In this document: positions 1 through 7,539 of the stretch, piece by piece
Layout: each line of letters begins with the position of its first letter
Position numbering within the stretch: the stretch's first letter is position 1
Position numbers and translations under genes: made by a program
The notes under the pieces: generated by a model
Told to the model about the DNA's origin: nothing
The model's database searches: none
Seen by the model: only the letters and a program-made list of their open reading frames with translations
DNA from: DASUAO01 sp046484625
GTDB lineage: Bacteria; Actinomycetota; Acidimicrobiia; IMCC26256; PALSA-555
DNA: 28,970 bases
Reading direction: 5' to 3'
Assembly (NCBI GenBank): GCA_046484625.1
Contig: JAWOIO010000028.1
Span: forward strand, 1 to 28,970

Positions 1-1
1 C

Positions 2-523
2 GAAGCCGACCTCGCCGAGGTTGACGCGGTGGCCGACACCGTCCGGACGACCGCGGACCGACTCGAGCCGATGCCGAGCCTCCACGCCAAGGGCGGTCTG
101 GGAAGCGTCGGAGGCGACGACGGCGCCCTGCTCGAGCGCAGCGGCATCGCCGGGCGGTCGAACCCGTTGGCGGCTCCGCTCCAGTGGCGCATGTTCGAGG
201 ACCGCGCCGAGGGCTGGGCGACCTACTCCCCCGCGTACGAAGGGCCGGCCGGTCACGTCCACGGCGGTTTCGTCGCGGCCGCGTTCGACGACCTGCTCGG
301 CTCGGCGCAGACGCTGTCGGGACTCGCCGGCTACACCGGCACGCTCACGGTGAAGATGCTGCGCCCGACCCCGCTCGAGAAGCGGATCGACTACGCGGCC
401 GGCATCGACCGGGTCGACGGCCGCAAGATCTTCGTCTGGGGCACCGCCGAGTGCGAGGGCACGCGCCTCGCTGAAGCCGAGATCGTGTTCATCGCCCCGA
501 AGGACGGGCGCCGCCCGCGCTAG
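2..523 (+). CDS. PaaI-type hotdog-fold acyl-CoA thioesterase, 5'-truncated by the window edge
   Basis: The frame is open to the first base, so the true start lies outside. A GTG at 29 could start a 164-residue protein, but the residues read before it (EADLAEVDAV) match the pre-domain helix of the related protein at 7540 (ARAEVDAVVA), so I treat the gene as partial. The hotdog domain carries the signature VHGGFVAAAFDDLLG, with the HGG turn and the conserved Asp on the following helix, then a TGTLTVKMLRPTPL strand typical of PaaI/thioesterase-4 proteins. The family hydrolyses acyl- or aryl-CoA thioesters in the cytoplasm. The stop codon overlaps that of the convergent gene on the other strand. 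Substrate unknown. Confidence 0.85.
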   Translation, partial: EADLAEVDAVADTVRTTADRLEPMPSLHAKGGLGSVGGDDGALLERSGIAGRSNPLAAPLQWRMFEDRAEGWATYSPAYEGPAGHVHGGFVAAAFDDLLGSAQTLSGLAGYTGTLTVKMLRPTPLEKRIDYAAGIDRVDGRKIFVWGTAECEGTRLAEAEIVFIAPKDGRRPR

Positions 524-960
524 TCGCCGGGAAGGCTGATGTCGGGAAGGCTGACGTCCGGCAGGCTGATGTCCGGGAGCTTCGTGTCTCCGACCAGGCA
601 CTTCAGCGTCGCCCCGACGAACGTCGCCGCGGCACTCGCGTAGCCGCTCCCGAACACCTCGGCCGCGCTGTCACCGTCGGCGAGCTGCTCGAAGAACCCA
701 GCGAGCTTGAGCGTCGCCTTCTTCGTCTTGCCCTTGGCCTTCCTGCCGATCTGCCGCAGCTCTACGGCGGTCGCGGCGGCCCGCTCGCGCGCATCGGGAT
801 CGTCGCTGACCTCGGGGACCTCGAAGTTCTTGACCGCCTTGCAGAACCTCGAGGTCTTCGCCACGACGCGGTCATCGACACTGGCACCGGTAGGCGCGGC
901 GACGAACGTCAGCCCGCCGATCACCCCGATCGTCACGAACAACGTGGTCATCTTGCGCAT
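520..960 (-). CDS. Small secreted protein with LPDIS-type repetitive C-terminus, function unknown
   Basis: Predicted 146 residues. The ATG at 960 is chosen because GAGGAG lies 6 nt upstream and because it begins a clear Sec signal peptide: MRKM, a hydrophobic stretch, and a likely cleavage after APTGA near residue 26. The longer open frame upstream lacks these. The mature part is Lys/Ala rich with two cysteines (near residues 40 and 125) that could form a disulfide outside the cell. It ends in a Pro-rich tail made of repeated LPD(I/V)S units, encoded by 15-bp tandem repeats. No family recognised. It converges on the thioesterase, with stop codons sharing bases 520-523, and probably has its own promoter (TACCGT at 993-998). 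Confidence 0.75.
   Translation of the reverse strand: MRKMTTLFVTIGVIGGLTFVAAPTGASVDDRVVAKTSRFCKAVKNFEVPEVSDDPDARERAAATAVELRQIGRKAKGKTKKATLKLAGFFEQLADGDSAAEVFGSGYASAAATFVGATLKCLVGDTKLPDISLPDVSLPDISLPGD
529..588 (-). repeat. 15-bp tandem repeats encoding the LPDIS tail
   Basis: Units at 529-543, 544-558 and 559-573 differ at only a few positions; 574-588 is a more diverged fourth copy. Each unit is five codons, so copy-number change would alter tail length without a frameshift. Confidence 0.8.
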
Positions 961-992
961 CGAGGTCTCCTCACCGTCAGCTGCGTGCACCC

Positions 993-998
993 ACGGTA
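993..998 (-). promoter_or_regulatory. Candidate -10 box for the secreted-protein gene
   Basis: The minus strand reads TACCGT (TANNNT form) about 33 nt upstream of the ATG at 960, giving a leader of roughly 26 nt that contains the GAGGAG ribosome site. It lies just after the DUF35 gene stop, so the secreted protein could be transcribed independently. No clear -35 box. Confidence 0.35.
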
Positions 999-1018
999 GC
1001 CGCCCGACGGGATGACTC

Positions 1019-1495
1019 TCAGGCGGGCGCCGGCCGCCAGCTCGCGACGCCGATGTCGTCGGCGGCCTTGGTGAACCAGACCTCGACCGGCATCCCGATC
1101 GCGACTTCATCGACATCGCAGTCGGTGACGTTCCCGAAGACGAGCGGGCCTTCCTCGAGCTCGATCATCGCGATCACGTACGGCAGCTCGTCACGAAACG
1201 CCTTCATCCCGAACTGGCGAATCACCGTGAACGTGTGGACGGTCCCGCGACCCGAGCACTCGAGCCATTCGGGCGTACCCGCGCACTTCGTGCACAGCGC
1301 CCGCGGGTACCACTGCCGGTGTCCGCACGTCGGGCACTCCTGGACGAGGAGACGACCGTCGGCCGCCGCCTGCCAGTACGCACCGTTCACCGCGTCGGGG
1401 CTCGGCAGGGGCTTCGCCCATTCGGCGATCGCCACGACCTCGCCCACCGGGGTCCCCGGCCCGAGGCCATCGGATCGGTCGGTCGCTCCACTCAT
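1019..1495 (-). CDS. DUF35 / OB-fold protein with N-terminal zinc ribbon, thiolase partner
   Basis: 158 residues. The N-terminal half holds a rubredoxin-like zinc ribbon (C54-x2-C57 and C68-x2-C71). The C-terminal half is the OB-fold (GRGTVHTFTVIRQFG, then LVFGNVTDCD) of the DUF35/ChsH2-like family. The ATG overlaps the stop of the upstream thiolase-like gene by 4 bp (1492-1495, ATGA), implying translational coupling. In steroid-degrading actinobacteria such proteins bind Ltp2-type thiolase homologues and are needed for their retro-aldol cleavage activity. From adjacency I infer a two-subunit enzyme here; the alternative is a partner for a hydratase or ligase, since DUF35 proteins have several roles. 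Confidence 0.9.
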   Translation of the reverse strand: MSGATDRSDGLGPGTPVGEVVAIAEWAKPLPSPDAVNGAYWQAAADGRLLVQECPTCGHRQWYPRALCTKCAGTPEWLECSGRGTVHTFTVIRQFGMKAFRDELPYVIAMIELEEGPLVFGNVTDCDVDEVAIGMPVEVWFTKAADDIGVASWRPAPA

Positions 1496-2682
1496 GACGG
1501 TGCGTCCTTTCCGAGGATGACCACACCGATGCAGCTGAGCCATCCCCCCGAGCCGGCCGCGAGCGCGATGTCGCAATCCGGGACCTGGGCGTCGCCCCCC
1601 TGCCCGCGCAGCTGACGGGCGGCTTCGAGGATCAGGAAGATCCCCCTCATCCCCGGGTGACACGACGAGAGACCGCCGCCGTCGGTGTTGAGCGGCCACT
1701 TCCCGCCCCGCTTCAGGTGCCCTTCGGCGACGAAGGGGCCGCCTTCACCCCGGGGGGCGAACCCGAGGCTCTCCAACAGGATGAGGCAGGTGATCGTGAA
1801 CGAGTCGTAGAACATGAGCATGTCGACGTCGTCGTGGGTGACGCCGGCGCGCTCGAACGCGACGGGTCCCGCCTTGGCGCCGGCCGAGGTCGTGAAGTCG
1901 GGTTGCTGCGAGACGTTCCAATGGGTCTGCGCGCCGGCCGCGCCGAGCACGTAGACCGGGGGCTGAGGGAGGTCCCTCGCTCGCTCGGCAGTGGTGATGA
2001 CGAACGCGCCGCCCCCATCGGTGATCGCGCAGCAGTCGAGCTTGTGCAGCGGGTCGGCGACGACCCGGCTGTTCACGACGTCGTCGACCGTGATGGGGTC
2101 GCGGTAGATGGCATTCGGGTTGAGGCCCGCGAACTCGCGCACCCCGACGGCGATCTCCGCCAGCTGCTCGGACGTCGTGCCGAACTCGTGCATGTGCCGC
2201 ATCGCGTGCATCGCGTACGAGCCGACGAGCGAGTTGCCGTAGGGCACCTCGTACTGGACCGGGCCGCTCACGCGGGCGCCCGCTCGCTGGAATCCCCCCG
2301 TGCCGAGGGAGCGGCCCATCCGCGACAGCTGGTTGGACCCGTAGGTCACCAACGCCGTGTCGCAGAGGCCCTCGCGGATGGCCGCCGCGAGGTGCTGGAC
2401 GTGGAACTCGAACGACGAGCCGCCGGTCATCGTGCCGTCGATGTAGCGGTGGTCGATGCGGAGGTACTCGGCCATCGTCACGGCGTCGTCGACCATCATC
2501 CCGCCACCACCACCGGCGTTGACGTAGCCGTCGATCGCCGACTTCTCGATGCCGGCGTCGGCGATCGCGCGCTGCGCCGCGAGGACGTGGTGCTGCACAC
2601 CGTCGAGGTGCGGCGCCTTCGGGTAGTCGGAGAGACCGATCCCGACGATCACCGGGGTGCGGTCCCCTGTTCCTGAGGCCAT
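1492..2682 (-). CDS. SCP-x / Ltp2-like thiolase-fold protein lacking the nucleophilic Cys, probable acyl-CoA retro-aldolase
   Basis: 396 residues, full length for the family. Thiolase-fold landmarks are visible: VIVGIGLSDYPK at the N-terminus, a Gly-rich loop after DGYVNAGGGGG, MLMFYDSFTITCL in the middle, and GGGLSSCHPGMRG near the C-terminus. Where degradative thiolases carry the acyl-accepting Cys, this protein reads MTGGSSFEFHVQ, with no Cys. That is typical of the SCP-x/Ltp2 branch, whose characterised members cleave steroid side-chain CoA thioesters by retro-aldol chemistry rather than thiolysis. The ATG start fits the family N-terminus; only a weak purine-rich site precedes it. It is followed by its DUF35 partner with a 4-bp overlap. 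Substrate inferred, not shown. Confidence 0.88.
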   Translation of the reverse strand: MASGTGDRTPVIVGIGLSDYPKAPHLDGVQHHVLAAQRAIADAGIEKSAIDGYVNAGGGGGMMVDDAVTMAEYLRIDHRYIDGTMTGGSSFEFHVQHLAAAIREGLCDTALVTYGSNQLSRMGRSLGTGGFQRAGARVSGPVQYEVPYGNSLVGSYAMHAMRHMHEFGTTSEQLAEIAVGVREFAGLNPNAIYRDPITVDDVVNSRVVADPLHKLDCCAITDGGGAFVITTAERARDLPQPPVYVLGAAGAQTHWNVSQQPDFTTSAGAKAGPVAFERAGVTHDDVDMLMFYDSFTITCLILLESLGFAPRGEGGPFVAEGHLKRGGKWPLNTDGGGLSSCHPGMRGIFLILEAARQLRGQGGDAQVPDCDIALAAGSGGWLSCIGVVILGKDAPS

Positions 2683-2701
2683 GGGCGGCTGCGTCCCTTC
2701 C

Positions 2702-2715
2702 TGACGAGGGCGTCA
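2702..2715. promoter_or_regulatory. TGACG-N4-CGTCA inverted repeat upstream of the Ltp2-like operon
   Basis: Arms TGACG (2702-2706) and CGTCA (2711-2715) lie 20-33 bp before the start of the minus-strand thiolase-like gene. A near-identical palindrome, TGACGG-G-CCGTCA, sits at the other thiolase promoter (7480-7492). A shared repressor is possible but the spacers differ (4 versus 3 bp). Confidence 0.35.
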
Positions 2716-2765
2716 GTCAATCAGGCCACCGGTCGGAGGCGCCACACGACTCCGTCCCGGACACT

Positions 2766-2795
2766 CGACTGGCCGGCAGTCGACTGGCCGGCACT
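2766..2795. repeat. Two 15-bp direct repeats upstream of the LLM/acyl-CoA ligase operon
   Basis: CGACTGGCCGGCAGT (2766-2780) is followed immediately by a copy with one mismatch (2781-2795). The pair ends 28 bp before the -10 box at 2824, a position suited to tandem regulator binding. Confidence 0.6.
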
Positions 2796-2823
2796 CGGCG
2801 GTCGGTGCTCCCCGGCGGCCTCC

Positions 2824-2829
2824 TATGCT
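2824..2829 (+). promoter_or_regulatory. -10 box for a leaderless transcript of the LLM operon
   Basis: TATGCT ends 6 nt before the ATG at 2836, so transcription would begin at or next to the start codon. No Shine-Dalgarno sequence precedes the ATG. Leaderless mRNAs with this spacing are common in actinobacteria. Confidence 0.55.
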
Positions 2830-2835
2830 CGCCCC

Positions 2836-3849
2836 ATGAAGCTGGGACTCCAGTTCGGGTACTGGACCGCGCGGCCGCGCCCCGCGCGTGAGCTCGTAGA
2901 AGCCGCGACGTCCGCCGAAGCGCTCGGGTTCGACTCGATCTGGACCGGCGAGTCGTGGAGCTCGGACGCGTTCTCTCCCCTTGCCGCGGTCGCGGCCGCG
3001 ACGACCAGCGTGCGCCTCTGCACCGGTATCGCCCAGATCGCGGCCCGGACGCCGACCGCGATGGCGATGCACGCCATGACCCTCGACGGCCTGAGCGAAG
3101 GTCGCGCATGCCTCGGCATCGGCGTCAGTGGGCCGCAAGTGGTCGAGGGCTGGTACGGACGCCCGTTCGCCAAGCCGCTCGCGCGCACGCGCGAGTACAT
3201 CCAGGTCGTCCGCGACGCGATCGCACGCGCCGAGCCGGTCACCAACGACGGCGAGCACTACCCGCTGCCGTACCGCGGCGAGGGTGCGCTGGGGTTCGGC
3301 AAGCCGCTGAAGATGATCACCCACCCGCTCCGCACCGAGATCCCGATCTACCTCGGCGCCGAGGGGCCCAAGAACGTCGCGCTCGCGCTCGAAGTGGCCG
3401 ACGGCTGGGTCCCGCTCTACTACTCGCCGCACCGCACCGACGCGTACGACTTCGACGCCGACGCGCTGAAGCCCGGCTTCGAGATCGCCGTCAACGTGTT
3501 CGTCAACGTCCACGACGACGTGGCCGAGGCCCTCTGGCCGGTGAAGGCGACCCTCGGCTTCTACATCGGGGGCATGGGCGCGAAGACGAAGAACTTCCAC
3601 ACCGAGCTCATGGCGCGCATGGGCTTCGAGGAGGAAGCCCACCGGATCCAGGAGCTCTTCTTGGAGGGCAAGCGCGACGAGGCGATCCTCGCGGTGCCCG
3701 ACGCGTTCGCCGACGAGATCTCGCTCGTGGGCCCGAAGGAGCGGATCGCCGAGCGGTTCGAGGCCTGGCGGGCGACCCCGGTCACGACGATGCTGCTCGG
3801 CGGTGCCGACCCCGACACCATGCGGTTCATGGCCGACCTCACCCGATAG
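2836..3849 (+). CDS. LLM-class F420-dependent oxidoreductase (Rv3520c-like)
   Basis: 337 residues, complete. It opens with MKLGLQFGYW and LGFDSIWTGESW, the TIM-barrel entry of the luciferase-like monooxygenase fold, followed by VRLCTGIAQIAARTP (strand 3) and GRACLGIGVSGPQVVEGWYG (nucleotide-binding loop). The overall pattern recalls the Rv3520c subfamily of F420-dependent oxidoreductases, so a deazaflavin hydride-transfer reaction on a lipid or CoA substrate is the best guess. The ATG is fixed by the -10 box 6 nt upstream. Only 7 nt separate it from the acyl-CoA ligase, so the two are co-transcribed. Neighbouring CoA genes suggest a role in the same pathway; the substrate is not determinable. 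Confidence 0.9.
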   Translation: MKLGLQFGYWTARPRPARELVEAATSAEALGFDSIWTGESWSSDAFSPLAAVAAATTSVRLCTGIAQIAARTPTAMAMHAMTLDGLSEGRACLGIGVSGPQVVEGWYGRPFAKPLARTREYIQVVRDAIARAEPVTNDGEHYPLPYRGEGALGFGKPLKMITHPLRTEIPIYLGAEGPKNVALALEVADGWVPLYYSPHRTDAYDFDADALKPGFEIAVNVFVNVHDDVAEALWPVKATLGFYIGGMGAKTKNFHTELMARMGFEEEAHRIQELFLEGKRDEAILAVPDAFADEISLVGPKERIAERFEAWRATPVTTMLLGGADPDTMRFMADLTR

Positions 3850-3856
3850 GCAGACC

Positions 3857-5479
3857 ATGCAGTTCAACCTCGCGGACCTGTTCGAGAACGCCGTCGACCA
3901 CTTCGCCGAGCGCGAGTACCTGGTGTGCGACGGGAAGCGGCGTACGTACGCGGAGATGGAGGAGCGGGCGAACCGGCTCGCCCACCACCTGCAGGACCAC
4001 GGCGTCGGCCCCGGCGACCACGTCGGGATCTACGCGCTGAACTCGGTCGAGTGGGTCGAGACCCTGTGGGCCGTGTTCAAGCTGCGGGCCGTCTGGGTGA
4101 ACATCAACTACCGCTACGTCGAGCGGGAGCTCGCCTATCTCTTCGACAACGCGGACCTGAAGGCGCTCGTCTACCAGCGTGAGTTCGCCCCGCGCGTCCG
4201 GGGGGTCCTCGACCAGCTCCCGTTGCTCACCCATTCGATCGTCATCGAAGACGGCAGCGGCGAAGACCTCGGCGACCTCGGCTCGGTGGACTACGAAGCC
4301 GCACTCGCGGAGGGCTCGCCCGAGCGGGACTTCGGACCCCGGAGCGCCGACGACCGGTACATCCTGTACACGGGCGGGACGACCGGGATGCCCAAGGGCG
4401 TCGTCTGGCGCCACGAAGACGTGTTCTTCGCACTCGGCGGCGGCATCGACCCGACGACGAACACGCGGGTCGAACGGCCCGAGGACATGGTTGAGAAGGG
4501 GCTCGCGAACGCCCCGATGGTGATGATGCCGCTCGCGCCCCTGATGCACGGGGCGACCCAGTGGGGCGTGATGGGTGGGAGCTTCGTCGGCAACAAGATC
4601 GTCCTCGTCCCGGCCTTCGACGCCCGCAAGGTCTACGAGCTCATCGCCGCCGAGAAGGTGACCGCGATCATGATCACCGGCGACGCGATGGCGAGGCCGC
4701 TCGTCGACGCGGCCGCCGAGATCGACCTCGGCTCGCTCGACCTGTCGTCGTGGATGGCGTTGTCGAGCACCGCGGCGCTCTTCTCGCCCTCCCTGAAGGA
4801 CGCGCTCATGGAGCGCTTCCCGAACCTCATCGTGACGGAAGCGATCGGGGCGTCCGAGAGCGGTTCGAACGGCTACACGATGGTCGAGAAGGGCAAGACC
4901 GCGATGAAGGGCGGTCCCACCGTCACCCCGATCATGGACACCGTCGTGTTGGACGAGAACCTCGATGTGGTCACGCCCGGCTCCGACGTCATCGGGAAGG
5001 TCGCCCGGCGCGGCAACATCCCCGTCGAGTACTACAAGGATCCCGTCAAGACGGCCGAGACGTTCGTGACCGACCGGGCCGGCGTCCGCTACGCGATGCC
5101 GGGCGACTTCGCGACCTACGAGCCCGACGGCACGATCACCCTCCTCGGACGGGGCTCGGTCTCGATCAACTCGGGGGGCGAGAAGATCTACCCCGAGGAG
5201 GTCGAGGGTGCGGTCAAGGGGCACCCCGACGTCTACGACTGCGTGGTCGTCGGCGTCCCCGACGATCGCTGGGGTCAGCGGGTGGTGGCGGTCGTGCAGG
5301 CCCGCCCCGACGCCGCACCGGACCTCGAGGCGATCCAGGAGCACTGCCGCACGCAGATCGCCGGTTACAAGGTCCCCCGCGAGCTGCAGTTCGTCGACGC
5401 GATCGTGCGTTCGCCGAGCGGGAAGCCCGACTACCGGTGGGCGAAGGAGATCGCGACCTCGGCCTCGTCCCGGCCCTGA
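3857..5479 (+). CDS. Acyl-CoA synthetase (FadD19-like AMP-forming ligase)
   Basis: 540 residues. Adenylation motifs are in the usual order: ATP loop YTGGTTGMPKGV near residue 170 (the TGGTTGMPKG variant of the FadD3/FadD19/FadD17 group), EAIGASESG near 330, GDFATYEPDG near 416, the hinge/motif SGGEKIYPEEVE near 440, and catalytic Lys in PSGKPDYRW near 523. It activates a carboxylic acid as acyl-AMP, then acyl-CoA, in the cytoplasm. The ATG at 3857 is preferred over an upstream in-frame ATG because it follows the LLM stop by 7 nt and starts the conserved MQFNLADLFENAVD. Mycobacterial relatives act on steroid side-chain or long-chain acids; specificity here is inferred. Confidence 0.93.
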   Translation: MQFNLADLFENAVDHFAEREYLVCDGKRRTYAEMEERANRLAHHLQDHGVGPGDHVGIYALNSVEWVETLWAVFKLRAVWVNINYRYVERELAYLFDNADLKALVYQREFAPRVRGVLDQLPLLTHSIVIEDGSGEDLGDLGSVDYEAALAEGSPERDFGPRSADDRYILYTGGTTGMPKGVVWRHEDVFFALGGGIDPTTNTRVERPEDMVEKGLANAPMVMMPLAPLMHGATQWGVMGGSFVGNKIVLVPAFDARKVYELIAAEKVTAIMITGDAMARPLVDAAAEIDLGSLDLSSWMALSSTAALFSPSLKDALMERFPNLIVTEAIGASESGSNGYTMVEKGKTAMKGGPTVTPIMDTVVLDENLDVVTPGSDVIGKVARRGNIPVEYYKDPVKTAETFVTDRAGVRYAMPGDFATYEPDGTITLLGRGSVSINSGGEKIYPEEVEGAVKGHPDVYDCVVVGVPDDRWGQRVVAVVQARPDAAPDLEAIQEHCRTQIAGYKVPRELQFVDAIVRSPSGKPDYRWAKEIATSASSRP

Positions 5480-5489
5480 GAAGATCCCC

Positions 5490-6200
5490 GTGCCGATCGT
5501 CGTCGTCCACGGTGTCCCCGACACGTCTGCGATGTGGGACCCCCTCGTGGATGCACTCGGACGCGACGACGTGGTACGGCTCGCGCTCCCCGGGTTCACT
5601 ACACCGGTCCCCGAGGGCTTCCCGTGCACCAAGGAGTCGTACGCCGACTGGGTCGCGGGCGAGCTCGAGGCGATCGGCGACCCTGTCGACGTCGTGGGCC
5701 ACGACTGGGGCTCGCTGCTGGTGCAGCGCGTCGCCGTCACCCGCCCCGACCTCGTCCGGACCTACACGTTGGCGAACGCAGTGATGACCGAGACCTTCCG
5801 GTGGCACGACCTGGCCGTCGCCTGGCAGACGCCGGAGGTGGGCGAGCAGGTGATGGAGGCGATGGCGGGCGATGTCCTGGCCCAGGGTCTGCGTGACGGC
5901 GGCCATCCCGATGCGGCGGGCGCCGCGGAACGGGTCGACGCGACGATGAAGGAGTGCATCCTCGCCCTCTACCGCTCGGCGATCGACATCGCCAACGAGT
6001 GGTCACCCCGCGAGGCGCTCACACGACCCGGCCTCGTGCTCTGGGGGAGCGGCGACCCGTACGCCGCGCCCGAGAGTCCACGCATCGCGTCCGAGGTCAT
6101 GGGCGCGGAACTCGCGATCGTCGACGGCGGTCACTGGGCAATCGTCGAGCACCCGACCGTCGCCGCGAACGCCCTCACGCGCCTCTGGGAGCGTGCCTGA
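5490..6200 (+). CDS. Short alpha/beta hydrolase with Asp nucleophile (epoxide hydrolase / haloalkane dehalogenase-like)
   Basis: 236 residues from a GTG 10 nt after the ligase stop, with GAGAAG overlapping that stop as the ribosome site. Oxyanion motif VHGVPDTSAMW begins at residue 6, the nucleophile elbow is VGHDWGS with Asp72 rather than Ser, the acid lies in WGSGDPYAAPE, and the catalytic His is in GGHWAIVEHP. An Asp nucleophile indicates epoxide hydrolase or dehalogenase-type chemistry through an ester intermediate. The protein starts directly at the first core strand, so the N-terminal strands usual in these families (about 25-30 residues) are missing; an upstream start inside the ligase gene is possible but has no signal. 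Third gene of the LLM operon. Confidence 0.85.
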   Translation: MPIVVVHGVPDTSAMWDPLVDALGRDDVVRLALPGFTTPVPEGFPCTKESYADWVAGELEAIGDPVDVVGHDWGSLLVQRVAVTRPDLVRTYTLANAVMTETFRWHDLAVAWQTPEVGEQVMEAMAGDVLAQGLRDGGHPDAAGAAERVDATMKECILALYRSAIDIANEWSPREALTRPGLVLWGSGDPYAAPESPRIASEVMGAELAIVDGGHWAIVEHPTVAANALTRLWERA

Positions 6201-6205
6201 CGTCT

Positions 6206-6271
6206 CCCCCTTGTTCTTGCGTCAGTTCGTGCTGAAATACCGCAGCATCTGACGCAAGAACGATGGGGGGG
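6206..6271. terminator. Two-tier palindromic hairpin between convergent genes
   Basis: GTTCTTGCGTCAG (6213-6225) pairs perfectly with 6249-6261 over 13 bp. Inside the loop TGCTG (6230-6234) pairs with CAGCA (6242-6246). Outside, CCCCC and GGGGG extend the stem. It fills the 72-bp gap between two convergent stop codons, so a bidirectional terminator is the likely role; there is no U-tract. Confidence 0.7.
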
Positions 6272-6272
6272 A

Positions 6273-7451
6273 TCAGATGCGCTGGAGGATGCTCGCGGTT
6301 CCGAGCGAGCCGCCGCAGCACATCGTCACGAAGGCCAGCTCCTTGTCGGAGCGCTCGAGCTCGTGCAGCGCCGTGGTGATCAGCCGGGAGCCCGTCGAGC
6401 CGACCGGGTGACCCAGCGCGATCGCACCGCCGTTGATGTTCACGCGGTCGAGGTCGGGCTTGTGGACCTGCGCCCAGCTGAGCACGACCGCGGCGAACGC
6501 CTCGTTGATCTCGAAGACGTCGAAGTCGGCCATCGCCATGCCCGACCGGTCGAGCATCTTCGTGGTCGCGTCGACGGGCCCGTCGAGCAGGTAGTACGGG
6601 TCGGTGCCGGTGACGAGCTGGTGCACCATCCGGGCGCGGGGCTTCAGGCCCAGCGCCTTGGCCTTGTCCTCGTCCATCCAGAGCACCGCGGCTGCACCGT
6701 CGGAGATCTGGGACGCAGTACCCGCGGTGTGCTTGTAGCCCTCGACGACCGGCTTGAGCTTGGCGAGGCCCTCCATGGTCGTCTCGCGCAGTCCCTGGTC
6801 CTTCGAGATCAACTGGGTCTCGCCGGTCGGCTGGCCGTCCTCGCCGAGCACTGGGGTCTCGATCGGCGCGACCTCCCGCTCGAACCGGCCCTCGTCCCAG
6901 GCGACCTTCGCCTTGCGCTGGGAGTGAAAGCCCCACTCGTCGAGGTCCGCACGCGTGATGCCGCGGTTGTCGGCGATCCGGTCGGCGGCGCCGAACTGCC
7001 CGTTGGGCGGGTCGTCCCACGGCCACGGCTCGGTCTTGTAGTGACCCGGGCCGTTCACGACGTTCGCGCCCAGCGGCACGTGGCTCATCTGCTCGACACC
7101 GCACGCGATCCCGACGTCGGCGCCACCGGCGGCGATCAGACCCGCGATGAGGTGGTTGGCCTGCTGCGCCGAGCCACACTGCGCGTCGACGGTCGTGCAC
7201 GCGGTCTGATACGGCAGCCGGTCCTGCCCGGCACTCAGCCAGGCGTTGCGGGTGACGTTGGAGCCCTGCTCCCCCGCCTGGGTGACGCAGCCCCCGATCA
7301 CCTCGTCGACGAGCATCGGGTCGATCCCGGCGCGGGCGATCACCTCGAGCTGGGCGTGACGCAGGACCTCGGTGGCCTTGAGGCCCGAGAGCCAGCCGTT
7401 GCGCTTCCCGATCGGCGTACGAACGGCTTCGATGATGACGGGCGTACCCAC
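6273..7451 (-). CDS. Thiolase (acetyl-CoA acyltransferase, degradative)
   Basis: 392 residues. All catalytic positions are present: nucleophile Cys92 in TVDAQCGSAQQA, NEAFA, the His of GGAIALGHPVGSTGSR, and the second Cys in MCCGGSLG. It performs thiolytic cleavage of 3-ketoacyl-CoA, the last step of beta-oxidation. I choose GTG at 7451 because GGAGG lies 6 nt upstream and family proteins begin with PVIIEAVRTPIG; a TTG seven codons earlier has no such support. It is a single-gene unit: divergent from the thioesterase at 7540 and ending at the palindrome near 6261. FadA5-like steroid thiolases and general FadA are both possible. Confidence 0.93.
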   Translation of the reverse strand: MGTPVIIEAVRTPIGKRNGWLSGLKATEVLRHAQLEVIARAGIDPMLVDEVIGGCVTQAGEQGSNVTRNAWLSAGQDRLPYQTACTTVDAQCGSAQQANHLIAGLIAAGGADVGIACGVEQMSHVPLGANVVNGPGHYKTEPWPWDDPPNGQFGAADRIADNRGITRADLDEWGFHSQRKAKVAWDEGRFEREVAPIETPVLGEDGQPTGETQLISKDQGLRETTMEGLAKLKPVVEGYKHTAGTASQISDGAAAVLWMDEDKAKALGLKPRARMVHQLVTGTDPYYLLDGPVDATTKMLDRSGMAMADFDVFEINEAFAAVVLSWAQVHKPDLDRVNINGGAIALGHPVGSTGSRLITTALHELERSDKELAFVTMCCGGSLGTASILQRI

Positions 7452-7479
7452 GGGGTGCCTCCAGGCTGGCAAGCGGGTG

Positions 7480-7497
7480 TGACGGGCCGTCAGTTTA
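7480..7497 (-). promoter_or_regulatory. Thiolase promoter: -10 box with overlapping palindromic operator
   Basis: The minus strand shows TAAACT (7497 to 7492), a good actinobacterial -10 box. Directly downstream, at the expected start site, is the palindrome TGACGG-G-CCGTCA (7480-7492). A repressor bound here would block initiation of the thiolase gene. No convincing -35 box. Confidence 0.5.
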
Positions 7498-7539
7498 GGA
7501 TGCCGAGCACCCCATGACCTCCTGTCGACCCCAGGCCGC

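Noticed and set aside
529..588. Possible CRISPR-like or minisatellite array
   Set aside because: Only 3-4 units of 15 bp, without spacers and fully coding (LPDIS tail).
3839..5740. 633-codon minus-strand frame opposite the acyl-CoA ligase
   Set aside because: Composition (Arg/Asp/Val-rich, no motifs) is that of the antisense of a GC-rich gene; the plus strand carries a complete adenylation enzyme.
6273..7472. TTG start at 7472 for the thiolase
   Set aside because: The seven extra residues do not match the family, and GGAGG sits at proper distance from the GTG at 7451.
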